Source: Eucalyptus grandis
Taxonomy: Eukaryota > Streptophyta > Magnoliopsida > Myrtales > Myrtaceae
Assembly: GCF_016545825.1 (NCBI RefSeq)
Contig: NC_052616.1
Location: forward strand, 56,937,278-57,001,277
Length of the DNA: 64,000 bases
Reading direction: 5' to 3'
The translations under genes and the position numbers were made by a program. The notes under the pieces were generated by a model. That model had not been told where the DNA came from and made no database searches. It saw only the letters and a list, made by a program, of their open reading frames with translations. Positions within the stretch are counted from its first letter, which is position 1, and every line of letters begins with the position of its first letter. Shown here in pieces: positions 33,808-45,637 of the stretch.

Positions 33808-35650
33808 TCACACCTCGAATCATATATATACATTAGTACCCTCGTCTTATTTGTCACTAGCTAAAGAATCTGAAAAGATTAGAATGAAATGGGTGAGCAA
33901 TATCTCTTCCTAAGCAGGTTGAGAACCTACTATACATATTTACAAAACCATACCAAAACTCATCTAATCCAAATTCATAGTATAGCATGTGCGTGAGATC
34001 AAAAACGAGTTTTATCTTTTCAATAAAACTTTATACATATTAGAAATACTAATTTCATAAGTAGTTTCAAAGCAAATATCAATGATCCAATCGATTGATC
34101 AATCTCATCAATTTACATATCAATGTTCTATTCCATTAATCAATCTCATCCCAAACATCAAAAGTCTATTCCATCAATTCATTTCATCCAATCACATATT
34201 AATGGTCTGTTCTAATATCCAATCTATTGCTCTATATTAAACAATAATCATGATACAATGCTTGGTGATAAGGCAACCAAGATTCCTCCTTGACAAGTTC
34301 TCCATCCATTATTAACTTGTGGCTGACCCATAAGGATATCCTAAAAATTAGTATGCATAACTAGAAACCCTCCATAGTGATATTGTGCATCAAACCATCA
34401 TCTTTTAATAACAGAAATACAATCCAGAATCAACCTTATAATCAAAACACATTTATACAAATCAAAACATATATCTTTTTACACATCAATTCTTTCCACA
34501 AACCAATCCAGAATTGGCAACATAAATCGTTTTCGCAATACTAAACATATACCTTTTATAACATAATACCTTTCATAAATCAGATTAATAAATCAATACA
34601 TATAACCTTTTTGCAATCCATTTCTAAAGCATTTCTCAAACAATTTCACAATAATCAACTCATAAATCGTTTCCAAAAATGCTTTCTATACCATTTCAAA
34701 TAATTAAAATGGTTGTAAATGCCCAATCAAGATTTTATGCATTGAATATGCTCTAAACATCACTCTTGCCTTTTAACCTTCTTTTTTTTCTTTTGGCACA
34801 CAATATGTCTAATTATTTTCATTTTCAAAATATGAGTTTAGAAATTCAAAGACGAGATAGTATCACTTACATAGAAATATCCAAAACCAAATAATTAGAT
34901 ATATAGCCAAAGATCTCATAATCCTATAAATTAAATGAGAATTAGAGTCAAAACCACGTGAAACGCTACTTTAACTATATTTGACTAAGAGTCAAAACGC
35001 TCACTATGTGTCCATAAGAGACCTCAAGAATGACCAATTATGGCAAAAAAAAACCACTAGTGTGAAGAACAATCACTCGCATGAAAAACTTTCTCATGCG
35101 ATATCTCTCTACCGAACTCCAATTCAAGCGTGCTTATTGTCAAAAGAAAGCCCTTTCGAAGTATTTAAAGATCTTAAGTTTGGCTGGCCCAAAATGTAGA
35201 TGACAACCGATGACATTTAGCACCGAAAGCTGCTGGTCGAGTTATTGTTCAACATGTGCGCTAAAATGATTTCAAAAGTTTGTTTTCAGGCAAACTGTAA
35301 GCTCCAATTAGATTCTCAAAAATCATATAGCTATATACCACCCTAGACAGTCAATAACCCATAATTTTTCAGCCTAACAAATTTTAAATCAGACCTTGCA
35401 GTTCCAATTTGACATAATTTTCAATTTGTAACATAATTCCAAAGAACTATTCCAATTAGAAAAATGAAAGGCTTGAATCCTTACCGAAAATTGCAAATTG
35501 AAGTAAATTCCGCTTTGCAAGACCCCCAAAGCGTGAGCGCAAAACCTTCCTTCCTTTTTTTCCTTTCTCTTTCTTCTTTCCCCTTTCTTCCTTTTCTTTG
35601 CTTTCTCTCTTTCATGCTTGCCCTCTTCTTATTACGAGAGCAGAGTCCAC
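33808..35650 (-). repeat. LTR-like repeat immediately upstream of LecRK
   Basis: It starts TGTCACACCTCGAATC on the plus strand, the reverse complement of the GTGTGACA-type end of chromovirus LTRs. A stretch near 33890 (GTGAGCAATATCTC, then GGTTGAGAACC) resembles the corresponding part of such LTRs. Around 35090-35400 it is related to 6110-6400, and it ends in a CT-rich tract (35549-35640). No coding sequence. I infer an old LTR in reverse orientation; the far boundary is approximate. Confidence 0.6.
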
Positions 35651-35989
35651 TTTTCTTCATTCAATATATTTTTTCCCTGGACTTCGACCGAGTCAAAGTC
35701 CACACATTTACAGGTACAACTACAAGGGCTATAAGAATCAAAAGAATACTTATCGTACAACATAAAGAATGGTGCAAATTTGAAAATTTTGTGCTCCACG
35801 GGAGGTGGGACAAACGCATGGTAGAAGGATGAAAGACGACGAAAGAAAGGAAGACCACAGTTTCGGTCGCCATTTCTAGACTGGTCGGTCCATGAAAGTT
35901 CGAGGAAGAAATTCTGTTCAAGCGTTTTTGGTGCTTTAGTGGTCCAACATGAATCGCTGCCTCCTCCCAGGTCTTCTTGATATGCCCTC

Positions 35990-36009
35990 CACACACACAC
36001 ACACACACA
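35990..36009. repeat. CA microsatellite
   Basis: Ten perfect CA units. Confidence 0.95.
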
Positions 36010-36368
36010 AATGCACATGTTACAAGTAAAAGGGCATGGCCACATCTTAGAGTACAAGAGAGAAAGGTACGAGAGAAGTTCCATTCATATTTTAGATTAA
36101 AATTAATTTGGATGAGGTGATTCGAAAGAAAAAAACTGGGATTTAGATAATTATTAGAGAAAAAAGAAAGAAAGGATTTAAAGGGATTGAGTTAAATGGT
36201 TGTTAAGATGCAAGCAAGGAAAAAGGAGAAATTATTGTTATATGAATAGCCTTTTGTGTATTCACAAATAGATAAAGAATAGTCTTACAAGTGAGAAAGA
36301 AGAATAAATTTATTGAGTACCGCACAAATCCGTTCAAATACCTACGAATCCCTTCATATGGTTTTAGA

Positions 36369-36418
36369 ATGTACATGAATTAACTGGATCGATATGTACA
36401 TGAATTAACTGGATCGAT
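36369..36418. repeat. 25-bp exact tandem duplication
   Basis: 36369-36393 is repeated identically at 36394-36418; the unit begins ATGTACATGAATTAACTGG. No gene is nearby. Confidence 0.95.
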
Positions 36419-38188
36419 CCCTCGTTATCTCACTTGATCCCCCCTCATCATTTTCCTTCCCTCTCCTCCATCCAAACACAGTTATGTTTTTAGAACCTTT
36501 ATCGACCCTCTCAATCTCTTCTAACAAGCATGGTTTCAGCGTAGATCCACATGCTACGTGTCGTATTCAAAGATACGAACACAACAATTTCAGCATCGAA
36601 TTAGTAATGTAAGAATTATCGTGGCCAACATGATATTATTAATTAATAGTTAATAAATATTTAAGTGCTAAAATGCATTGGTTATGAAAGGTTGCAAATC
36701 TTAAGAAAAGATTAAAGGTATTATTCTATTGAGAAGTTACTGATCTTCCACAGATGTGTGACTTTTATGAAATAAAATGTGTTTTGATGAAAGGCACTTA
36801 TCGATAGCCTATATAAATAGAATTTAGTACTCTCTCTACCCAAGAGAAGGAAGTTGTAGATGAGATATGTTAAGGAAAATGGCGGTTTAAGAGAGATAAA
36901 TCATGTTTCTTCAATTTTTCAGTTTTCTACAATGAATATTTTCAACAATATTGTTATAGATAAATGTATGTCTTCATCCCTCTTATTGTGAAAATGATGA
37001 AGATTAAAAAAAAAAAAATAAACCTATCTTGAATTTCCGCATTGAAGAATTACATTATTGACAACAATCAATTGACAGTCCATTTTTAGGTCCCACAATC
37101 TACCATCTTATTCAAATCAATGGTGTGAGAGAAAAGTAGGACAAGATTTTTAAGGGTATTTTGAAGATTTTAAGAAGAGATTAGAACTCTCCCCTACATA
37201 TACAACACGTGTAAGTCTCTGCTTTACATGTCATACATCAATCACTGTTGATTTAGTAATAGTAATGGATACGCAATTTGTAGAAAAAAAATTGCATCAA
37301 TTTTGCAGTTACTAGTAATCCTAGATAGATATAGATACAAATCTGTTAGCATAATTTTTTAGAGATGCGAGCATGTCTTAGTTCTCAAGAATTAGAACAA
37401 GAAGTTGGGGAGATGGATACTAGAAGTATTAAAAATTGAAATTTCTTTTAGATCGCTTAAGTACCACTTAAAAAAATAATCAATTAAGTGCCAACTCCAA
37501 TCTTGGTCATTATTAATTTCTCAATCCTACATGGCTTGTCGGCATGCCTAATCAACATAGAACCCCTAAATGATGTTGTGTAGACAAGTTGATGAGTAAT
37601 TATTTAAGTGTTAAAAATTGTAAATATAGATCGTTTGAGTGCTAATTATTGCTAAAAATGATTAATTAAGTGTTAGTCATTATAAGAAATTTATACTTCA
37701 ATGTCAGTTGTTGTTAAAAAATAATCTCTTCAATGCAAATCTAAATTAAAAAGTGATCATCATGCGACGTCGTTTTGGATGTCCACTTAGACTGAAATTT
37801 TTTAAGAAAAAAATGTGTCGAGTCATATTAAAATATTATTTTGGCTAGAATTTCTCATTTGAGGCACTTAAGTGGTTTTTTTTTTTTTTTTTGGCACTTA
37901 AGTGAGCTGAGAAAAACACTTAACACTAAAGTGAGCACCATATACAACTTTTAACATTTTTAGTGTCCTTTTCCCTAAACTGTGGTAGCCAACCTCACAA
38001 GTGGTCTCAATGCTTATTGAGTTTATGATGCCTTTCTTTTAGGAAAAAAAAACTTTAAAAGTGCAAACGTCTTTCATCTTTTATTTTCTATTATAAAGAT
38101 ATATGTTTTGTCTTATATTTCTTAGATAAAATTTAGAAGCGACCTAGGATGTCACGTCTACACCATATCACTATTTAATGGAGACTAA

Positions 38189-38798
38189 GGGCGCATATGG
38201 CAACACTTCCGTCACTTCCCAAAATAGAAAAAATAACAAAAATCTGTTTGGTAATATTAATTAATTTTTTTCCCCAAATAGAAAGGTAGTCGGGGAATTG
38301 ATTTAGAACAAAAAAAAGAAAAAAAAAAAAAAAAAAAAAAAAAACAGCTTCCTATTTCTAGAAACAATTTTCAAAAATAAGTTATTTTTTCTTTTCTTTT
38401 TTTCCTTTCCTTGTCGCTTGCCGTCCCCACCACTACCATCCGCCGCAACAGCGACTGCCAACCATCACTGTCCATCGGCTGCTGGCATCATCCTCGCAAC
38501 CGGCCGCCACGTCCACCGACCGCCGCCGTCCGTCGGCCACTAGCAAGCGGCAGCAAGGAAGAAGAAGAAGAAAAGAAATGAAAAAATCTTTAAAAAAAAT
38601 AAAAGAAATTTTATGCCACAAAAAAAAATTGTAAATTGTTCCAAACACATTTCTATTCCTTTTCTATTTCGAGAATGGAAATGTTGTGTAGTTATTAATC
38701 GCCTTCATTTACTAAGAAATTGTTCATGGAAATAGAATTAAAAACGACTATTTCTAAAAGGAAATTGTTCCCAGAATAAAATGTTATCATATGCACCC
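38189..38798. mobile_element. Complete TIR element, Tourist/PIF-Harbinger-like MITE (610 bp)
   Basis: Ends are GGGCGCATATGGCAACA and, reversed, GGGTGCATATGATAACA, with TAA on both sides (38186-38188 and 38799-38801). A 3-bp TAA duplication and GGG-starting ends fit PIF/Harbinger-type MITEs. Structure: AT-rich arms with A and T runs, including an A-rich run at 38310-38344, and a GC-rich centre at about 38410-38545 composed of CCGCC/GCCG words. No transposase. It is related to the elements at 5017-5650 and 44313-45067. Confidence 0.82.
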
Positions 38799-38801
38799 TA
38801 A

Positions 38802-39815
38802 ATGACTATATCAATGTTTGCATTTACTTTTTTTTTATAGAATGATCAATTTGAACAAACAACATTTAATTTAGAGACTACATTGGCAAAAATCAAAAGA
38901 AAATTTTCTATTAGGGAGGTTAAACAAAATTATAAAAGTTAGTGTGATCCGTTTTCCTTTAGCTTCCTCCATTGATGCGACGGAGGTATGTGTATGTCAT
39001 AAAATTTCAATTTAGACTCTATTAATTTTGTGGAAAAAGAATGATTCAAAAAGATTTTTCTAAAAGTGATTATTTGCATCACTAAGAATAAAAAGCAAAT
39101 AAAAATATTTTCATTATCGATAATAATTTATATCTAAAAAATTTTGTGAATGATGAAAATTTTGTTTGTTTGTTCTTTTTATAAGCGATATAAATAATTA
39201 TTTTTTAGAAAATATTTTTCAAATCATTCTTTTTTTGCAAAATAAACACATCTTAAATTCTTCCACATGTCCCGCCAGATGCCGTGCCTTGTTTTTGAAA
39301 TTGGTGGTGAACACGTTTTAGTTATTGGGGTTCTTTTCAGTACTTGTTCGAGAAGATCAACACCCATGTTACCAAAGAGATTCTAAATGAACAAAGAAAA
39401 CCTACAGTGGTTGAGATTTTGGAACCCAACGTCACTTCAGGTCATCTAAAATTAGCAAACCCAAGTAACACATTCATTGCAACTCACCTAAAGAATAAGT
39501 CTAAGCAACTTCCTAGGCAAAAAGACACTGAGAGTGTCAAAAGTTATGTATAATTCTCACTTTAGTATTAAGAGTATTTGCCAAATCACTTAAGTATCAA
39601 TTAGAAGAAAAAACGATCACTAAAGTGCCAAGTGCTAAAGGCGAGAAATTCAAGTCAATAGCAATACATGGCTCTTATAATTAAATTATTTAAAAAATCT
39701 AGTCCACGTGGCATGCTTGGCATTAAAGTGATCACTTTAAATACAAATTGGCATTCATATAATCACTATATACAACTTTCAGATGATGTCATTTAAGGGT
39801 TATATGCTAACCGGG
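38802..39815. other. Intergenic AT-rich sequence
   Basis: No gene recognised. A 69-codon plus-strand frame at 39344-39553 has no known domain. 39545-39790 is a diverged relative of 37440-37930 (words such as AAGTGCCAAGTGC), possibly an old dispersed repeat. Confidence 0.45.
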
Positions 39816-40414
39816 TGTCACGCCCCGATTCTCAAGTGCGTGCCCATCCCTCAGTAGTCGATAAATATGTGACGTTCCAGGACGCATCACCGACCCATTA
39901 AATTTTAATGCGCATGCGGAAGCGAAACAAATCCCCTAACAACCAAAAGCTTCGGATAGGAAAGCAGGAAACCATTCACATCCAAAACAAGCATTTTATA
40001 AATAAGGTTTATATACAATATTGACTAACTACAAAAGACCGGCTCAACCAAAAGGAAACTGTCCTATGACCAACTAGTTAGACACGTTTGCCGATCACTT
40101 GATCTCCACCTCCCCAGACTCCGGGGCTTCGGGTCCTCCATGACCGCCATCTAGGGACTTGAAAATGTTGAGCCCACAATGGAGTGAGACAATATATCAG
40201 CAAGTTCACCCCCTAAACTCTGACTAGAAAGGAAATTCGCCCTAAGGGCTACCTAAGCACAAGCACAAGTCAGAGGACTTACCTTTGCCTCAGATCCTTC
40301 CTGCAAGTTAGTATAATTCATATACTCAACCAAACAATTCAGTTCAATTCAATTCAACCATCAATTAGTCGACTCATTCGACTCCGTACTATCAATGCCA
40401 TCTATAAATGGTCG

Positions 40415-40650
40415 AGCTCACCGAAGCTAACAGGTATATCCATATCTCATTTTTCACCAAAGTTGATGTCTATATTGCTCACCGAAGCTGCTATATCAAT
40501 TATTGCTTACCAAAGCTGCTAAATAATATTTGCTCACCGAAGCTACTAAAGTATTATTGCTCACTGAAGCTACTAGATAACTATAATGCTCATCGAAGCT
40601 AATATTTATAGTGCTCACCGAAGCTGCTATAATTTTGCTCACCGAAACTA
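40415..40650 (-). repeat. Short tandem array in the third LTR
   Basis: Plus-strand units GCTCACCGAAGCTGCTA, the reverse complement of the units at 9266-9510. About eight or nine units, more regular here than in the other two copies. Confidence 0.88.
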
Positions 40651-41197
40651 AACCACAATAAATTACTCCTAGCCAAGGATCTTGTGCTTTGCACATCAAT
40701 TCCTCAATTAAATACCCAACTTGGCCTAATTTCATCATGTTATAATGTACTCAATAAAAATAATCATGTGTAGGTACATGGTCGACCTGAACCAAAAATA
40801 TAATATCTTTATTTTAGAAAATCCCACTATTTATACAATGTCTGAAAACATTTTTGGCGTTGTAAACCGACGCCTTGGTAATTTCTAATTAATTACTGAA
40901 ATTATTCAATTTTAGGATAATTATCCAAAATTACAACTTAAATTCAAATTGCACAATATAGCATTCAATTAAATAAATCAAACACACCATTGCAATCAGC
41001 ACGAAATTCTGGTCACCGGCTATCTCGATCTAATATCGGAAAATAATTAATTAATTAATTATTAAAATTAATTAATTAATTACCAATAATTGCCAAAAAT
41101 ACAAACCCAAGTCGAAAATGCTAAATTAAATACCAAAATGGGCCCAGAAAAATTCGAACCAATTTAGATAATTAATACAACCTATCTAATCTCTAAT

Positions 41198-41293
41198 TAA
41201 TCTAATCTAACAACCTAACTTGCAAAATTGGATAATTAAATTACTTAATCTAATCTAACAACCTAACTTGCAAAATTGGATAATTAAATTACT
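41198..41293. repeat. 48-bp exact tandem duplication in the third LTR
   Basis: 41198-41245 and 41246-41293 are identical. The unit includes AACAACCTAACTTGCAAAAT and is not duplicated in the other two LTRs, so it arose after they separated. Confidence 0.93.
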
Positions 41294-42959
41294 AATCTAA
41301 TCAAACTAACCACGTAAACCTTAATTAACTTAAACTAATTATCATCTAAGCATAATTAACTCCCTAAGCATAGTTTAGTCAGTAAACTCACCGGATTTGC
41401 GAGCCGGTGAGTCAACGGCGACGACAGCAGGCGATAAACTCCGAAACGGTGACGCCACACGGAGACCGGGTCGGGCCAAAAGGGCCACAAAGCTGACTGG
41501 AAAATTGCGGCCGTTGGGCTCGGCTTCGATGGGGTGAATTGCACGAAGATGGAAGCAAGTTGGCGTCAAGCTGGTTGGACAGAGAAGAAAATGGTGGAGT
41601 GGGCTGGGCTGCTTCGGACGATCCTGCTGTTGAACGTCGCGGATGAAGGGACGCGTGGGCTAAGGGCGTGAGGCGGTGAGCCAGCGAGAGAGTCAACGTT
41701 TGGGCTTCGATTGAGAGAAGTGGACTTGGAGGAGGGAGACAAACGTTGGTGGAGGGTGTGGGCTTCGAAGACACGCACGAAGGAAAGCAGAAGATGGTGG
41801 GGCGGTGGTTTTGTTTGAGGGATAGAGGAAAACGAAAGAAATGAAGCTGCAAAGAAAGAAGACCGAAGCTGAGGACTTCGGTGGAGGAGGAAGATTGCGC
41901 GAAGAAGATGGGGGAGGGATCATGCATGAGAAGATTGGGAAAAAGGAGGGGCAATAAGTCAACAATTTAATCCATTCCATTGAATGCTTTAGTCCCACGA
42001 GTCTTCAATGTAATCCTCTTTGTCCCTTCGATCACTTTCAAGCATATTAACCAACAATTAAACCAATTTGAAGCCAACTTTGCAGCCCCATATTAGCATC
42101 CGAATTTCATCAACTTTAGGCTTTAATTACTTTATCAAACTCCTCAATTTGATGTCCAAATTTATAGAAGAAAAAGCCCACACAAATTCTACAAGTCCCC
42201 TTCACCAAATAGCTCTGCTTGGAAGTCAAAAATTCCTTCAATTCGGCCATCCGAATATCCGTTCTTTTCCAAATTGTCCATATCGATTTTCCGTAAAAAT
42301 CCCGAACTCGCCGAAAAATCTTCGGAGGATGAGTTGACGTTCCTAAAATAAATCGTAACATGACAGAACTTTCAATTTCTAAAATTGAGTTCAAATTCGC
42401 AGTTAATTTCAATCTGACGCGATTTTAGCGTGACCTAACCTACTGAGTAGCTTTTAGGAATTTTTAGTGCAATTGACCCGTGGTCGATTGTTTCTGAGCC
42501 ACAATGTGCATCTTTGACTCATTGGCAACTCTCGGTTGTCGTGAAAATCTCGAGATTTCGATTACGGGCACAAGGTACTAAAACGACAGAAAAATCAGTC
42601 TGGTGTCGATTGATGAGAATTTTGCAATCTAGTGGAATCACCCACACTTTGATCACCTATCTCAATCGAATCGACCTATCTCTGGTCTTTGATAGATTGT
42701 CAACTGTGACGTAATGGCCCTTGCAGATTAGCACGGTCGAGTGGTCGATTTTTTATCGAATTCTCAAGTCTATTGCATTAAAATCCCTTAATGACTTTCC
42801 CAGATAGTCTAGTTATCTCATGAGTGATAAGCTTAGAGAATAGCACTATAGGCGCGTCAATAAAGGGCCTGATTCATTCAATTGAAAACAAAACTGAATT
42901 TTCAGGGTGTCACAACTCTTCCCCTCTTATAAAAATTTCCTCCTCGAAATTTAAACCAT

Positions 42960-44312
42960 TACAATATTTAAGCAAAAAGGTGGGAGTACAGTCATCTCAT
43001 CGACTCTTCACTTTCCCGGGTTGCTCCTTTAGTGCAAATGGTGTTGCTAGACCACTTTGACCAACGAAATGGTCTTGCTACGCAGAACCTGTTCTTTCTA
43101 ATCCATAATTTGAATCGGGCTTTCCACGTACGATACTCTGTCGTCCACGTCTAAATCCTCAAAATTCAGCACATGGGTCGGGTCGGGCTCATACTTCCTC
43201 AACATTGACACGTGAAAGACGTCATGCACTTGTACCAATCTCGGCGGTAATGCAAGATGATATGCTAGGATCCCGATTCTTTCAAGAATCTCAAATGGAC
43301 CTACGTACCTCGAACTCAGTTTCCCTTTCGTGCCAAAGTGCGAAGTACCCCTCATTGATGACACTTTCATAAAAATGTGATCACCAACTTGGAATTCCAA
43401 AGGCCTTCGACGCTTATTTGCGTAGCTTTTTTGACGGCTCGAGCGGTCTTCAATCTATCTCGATGACGACAAGCGCATCCCCGACCGCTGGACTAACTCT
43501 AGGCTTGTGATCTTCCTTTCCCCGACTTCATCCTAACACACTGGCATTCTGCACGCTCTACCATACAACGATTCGAAAAGAGCCATATGAATGCTCTGCT
43601 GGTAGCTGTTGTTGTAGGCAAACTCAACAAGATAAAGTTGTTCCTCCCAGCTTCCCTTGAAATCCAAAACGCAAGCTCGCAGCATGTCTTCGAAGGTTTG
43701 AATCATCCTCTCAGATTGGCCATCCATTTGAGGATGATATGTCGTACTGTACTGCAGCTTCATTCCTAAAGCACTCTGCAAGCTTTTCCAAAATGCAGCT
43801 ATAAACCTCAGGTCTCAGTCTGATGTAATCGTTACCGGCACTCCATACAGATGAACAATCTAACGCACATACAACTCTGCATGCCTGTCCAAATTAAGGT
43901 CCTTTCGTACTGCGATGAAATGAGCCAACTTTGTTAGTACGTCGACCACTACCCAAATGGAATTTTACCTCTCTGACTCCTTGGTAAGCCTGTCACAAAA
44001 TCCATTGTGATATGTTCCCATTTCCACTCAGGAATCTCGAGAGGTTGCAGAGGTCCTCCCGGCTTATAGTACTGTGCCTTCACTTGCTAACACGTCAGAC
44101 ACTTAGCGACATGCTTGGCGATGTCCACCTTCATACCAGACCACCAACAGTGTTGACGTAGGTTCTGATACATTTTCATACTACCAGGATGAATGTCGTA
44201 ACTGCTACGATGAGCTTCCAATTAAATCTCTTCTTTAAGCGTTGCATCGTCAAGTACACACAATCGTCCTCGAAACCTCAACGTACCATCCTCAAAAACC
44301 GAAAGTCAATTT
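42960..44312 (-). pseudogene. Integrase and chromodomain-like tail of the truncated chromovirus
   Basis: Minus-strand reading in several frames: HRSSYDIHPGSMKMYQNLRQ and CLTC (zinc-binding part), [16 protein letters not shown] (core start), YHPQMDGQSERMIQTFEDML and EEQLYLVEFAYNNSYQ (43781-43533, core end with the catalytic Glu region), VGDHIFMKVSSMRG and VFHVSMLRKYEPDPTHVL (43400-43098). After a stop, LRSKTISLVKVV and EATWESEESM resemble the end of a chromodomain, which marks the chromovirus branch. Many stops; not functional. Confidence 0.85.
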
Positions 44313-45067
44313 GGTAACGCCAAGTTGTTTTTCTATTCCACGAGAATAGAAAGTTAGCCCAAGAATAGATTTGGAGTAGAAACGAGAAATTTAAAATAAA
44401 AAAAAAAGTTGCTTCTTGTTCTCGAGAACAATATTTAGAAATAAGCTAATTTTCTTTTTTATTTTTCTTTTATTCCTCTCTCTTGCCGCGGCCACCTCCA
44501 ACCGCTTTCGGAGCCACCGCCGACCGCCCGCCGCCACCACCCCCGCTGCTAGTCGCCGCCACTGTCGTCCACCACTCATCGCCGCCCATTGCCGTAGCCA
44601 ATTGTTGGCTGGCCGCCGCTCACTCACCGCTCGTCGCCGCCACCCACTACACGACCGCCGGCCACCGATCGTCACCACCGAACGCCGCCACACAGCCCAT
44701 CGGCCGCCACCTCCCGTGGCCGACGGTCAACGATCGTCGACGGCCAATAGGCTGTGTGCGGCGGCAATCGGTGGTGACAGTCACAACCGGCGATCGTGCA
44801 GCAGCGGCAGCGTGTGGCGGTGGCAAGCAGCACCGACGAGCGACAGCAACCGACGATCCATGCGTAAGAATAAAAAACGAATAAATATAAAAAAGAAAAC
44901 TGTTGCGTTACCAAACGCATTTCTATTCTTTTTTTTATTCCAAGAGTAGAAATTTTGTGTAGTTACTAAATGCGTTCTTTTACTCAGAAATTATTCCCCA
45001 TAATAGAAAAAAAAAAAAAAAAAAAAAAAAACTATTTCCCAGCCAAGAAGCGTTGTCATGCTCACCC
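44313..45067. mobile_element. TIR element with GC-rich core, inverted partner of 5017-5650
   Basis: The right end is GTTGTCATGCTCACCC followed by TTA, the mirror of the left end at 5017. The left end is poorly defined near 44313, close to the chromovirus break. An A run of 26 or more lies near the right end (about 45006-45031). The GC-rich core (44485-44860) is full of GCC/CCG triplets and open in several frames on both strands, again by composition. Confidence 0.7.
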
Positions 45068-45637
45068 TTAGGGGACAACTAAAAAGGTCACATGCTTTTT
45101 GCTATTTAACAATCTATCTCAGCCTCACTTCTCTTTTTCTATATTGTTTTTAATCCTTCTTTTCCCTTTCGGAATAATTTTTCAAATGAGAACAAGGCCA
45201 TGTGCTAGTGAGACAAATAGTGAAAATCTTGTATTTTATGATGGCATTGTAATATTATATCTCATAAATGGAGAGGTTGAGATAATGTCACTTTTTTGCC
45301 TTTTTTGGCCCCATACCTCGAGCTTCTATTACACTTTCGGCTGTGAGGTTTCTTCAATCAAAACCTTTTTATTCCTTTATTCCTTTATTTATTTTAATTT
45401 TGGTTTCAATTTGCCTTTCATTGAGTGTTTGTAGGGGAAAAGTTTTTTGAAGCCAATCAAGTATTTCAAATTTGAGCTTGCACGCATAAGCTTGCGCAAA
45501 TTTACTTGCCTCTTTTTACATTTCATCCTAAAGAAACCCTTAGTCCTCTATATAAAATGAGGCAAGAATGAACTGTCAAAATTGTAACCATGAATTGAGA
45601 ACTACTGTCAGTGCTCTCCCCAGAGATATGTCCTTGA
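44423..45637. repeat. 1.2-kb dispersed repeat, inverted copy 2 (partner 4449-5650)
   Basis: Reverse complement of 4449-5650. The region outside the TIR element (45068-45637) is especially well kept, including an open frame starting MRTRPCASETNSENLVF (45187-45434) that is also open in the partner. I do not recognise that frame. At 45637 the similarity stops abruptly, matching the LINE junction at 4449. Confidence 0.85.

Larger units (their letters stand above)
35651..38185. other. Intergenic AT-rich sequence
   Basis: No gene found. It contains a CA microsatellite (35990-36009), a 25-bp exact tandem duplication (36369-36418) and, at 37440-37930, a degenerate repeat with many TTAAGTGCCA/CACTTAAG words that is related to 39545-39790. 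Open frames are short and unrecognised. Confidence 0.5.
39816..42914 (-). repeat. 3' LTR, third copy of the chromovirus LTR family
   Basis: 3.1 kb. The plus-strand left end is TGTCACGCCCCG and the right end GGTGTCACA, so on the minus strand it starts TGTGACACCCTGAAAATTCA and ends CGGGGCGTGACA. Same layout as the other two LTRs, including the short-unit array and a Ser/Pro-rich frame (41954-41412, minus). Confidence 0.92.
39816..44312 (-). mobile_element. Truncated chromovirus-type Gypsy element (integrase to 3' LTR)
   Basis: On the minus strand: integrase (44305-43098), a decayed chromodomain-like tail (about 43097-42960), a polypurine tract (AAGAGGGGAAGAGT at 42928-42915) and a complete 3' LTR (42914-39816). 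It belongs to the same family as 6920-30777 and shows what that copy lost in its deletion. The 5' part is missing beyond the RNase H/integrase border, where a TIR element abuts at about 44312. Target duplication cannot be tested because one end is gone. Confidence 0.88.

Noticed and set aside
41412..41998. Minus-strand Ser/Pro-rich frames resembling a secreted protein
   Set aside because: They are the LTR counterpart of 27284-28009 and 7835-8260 and follow the CT-rich LTR composition.
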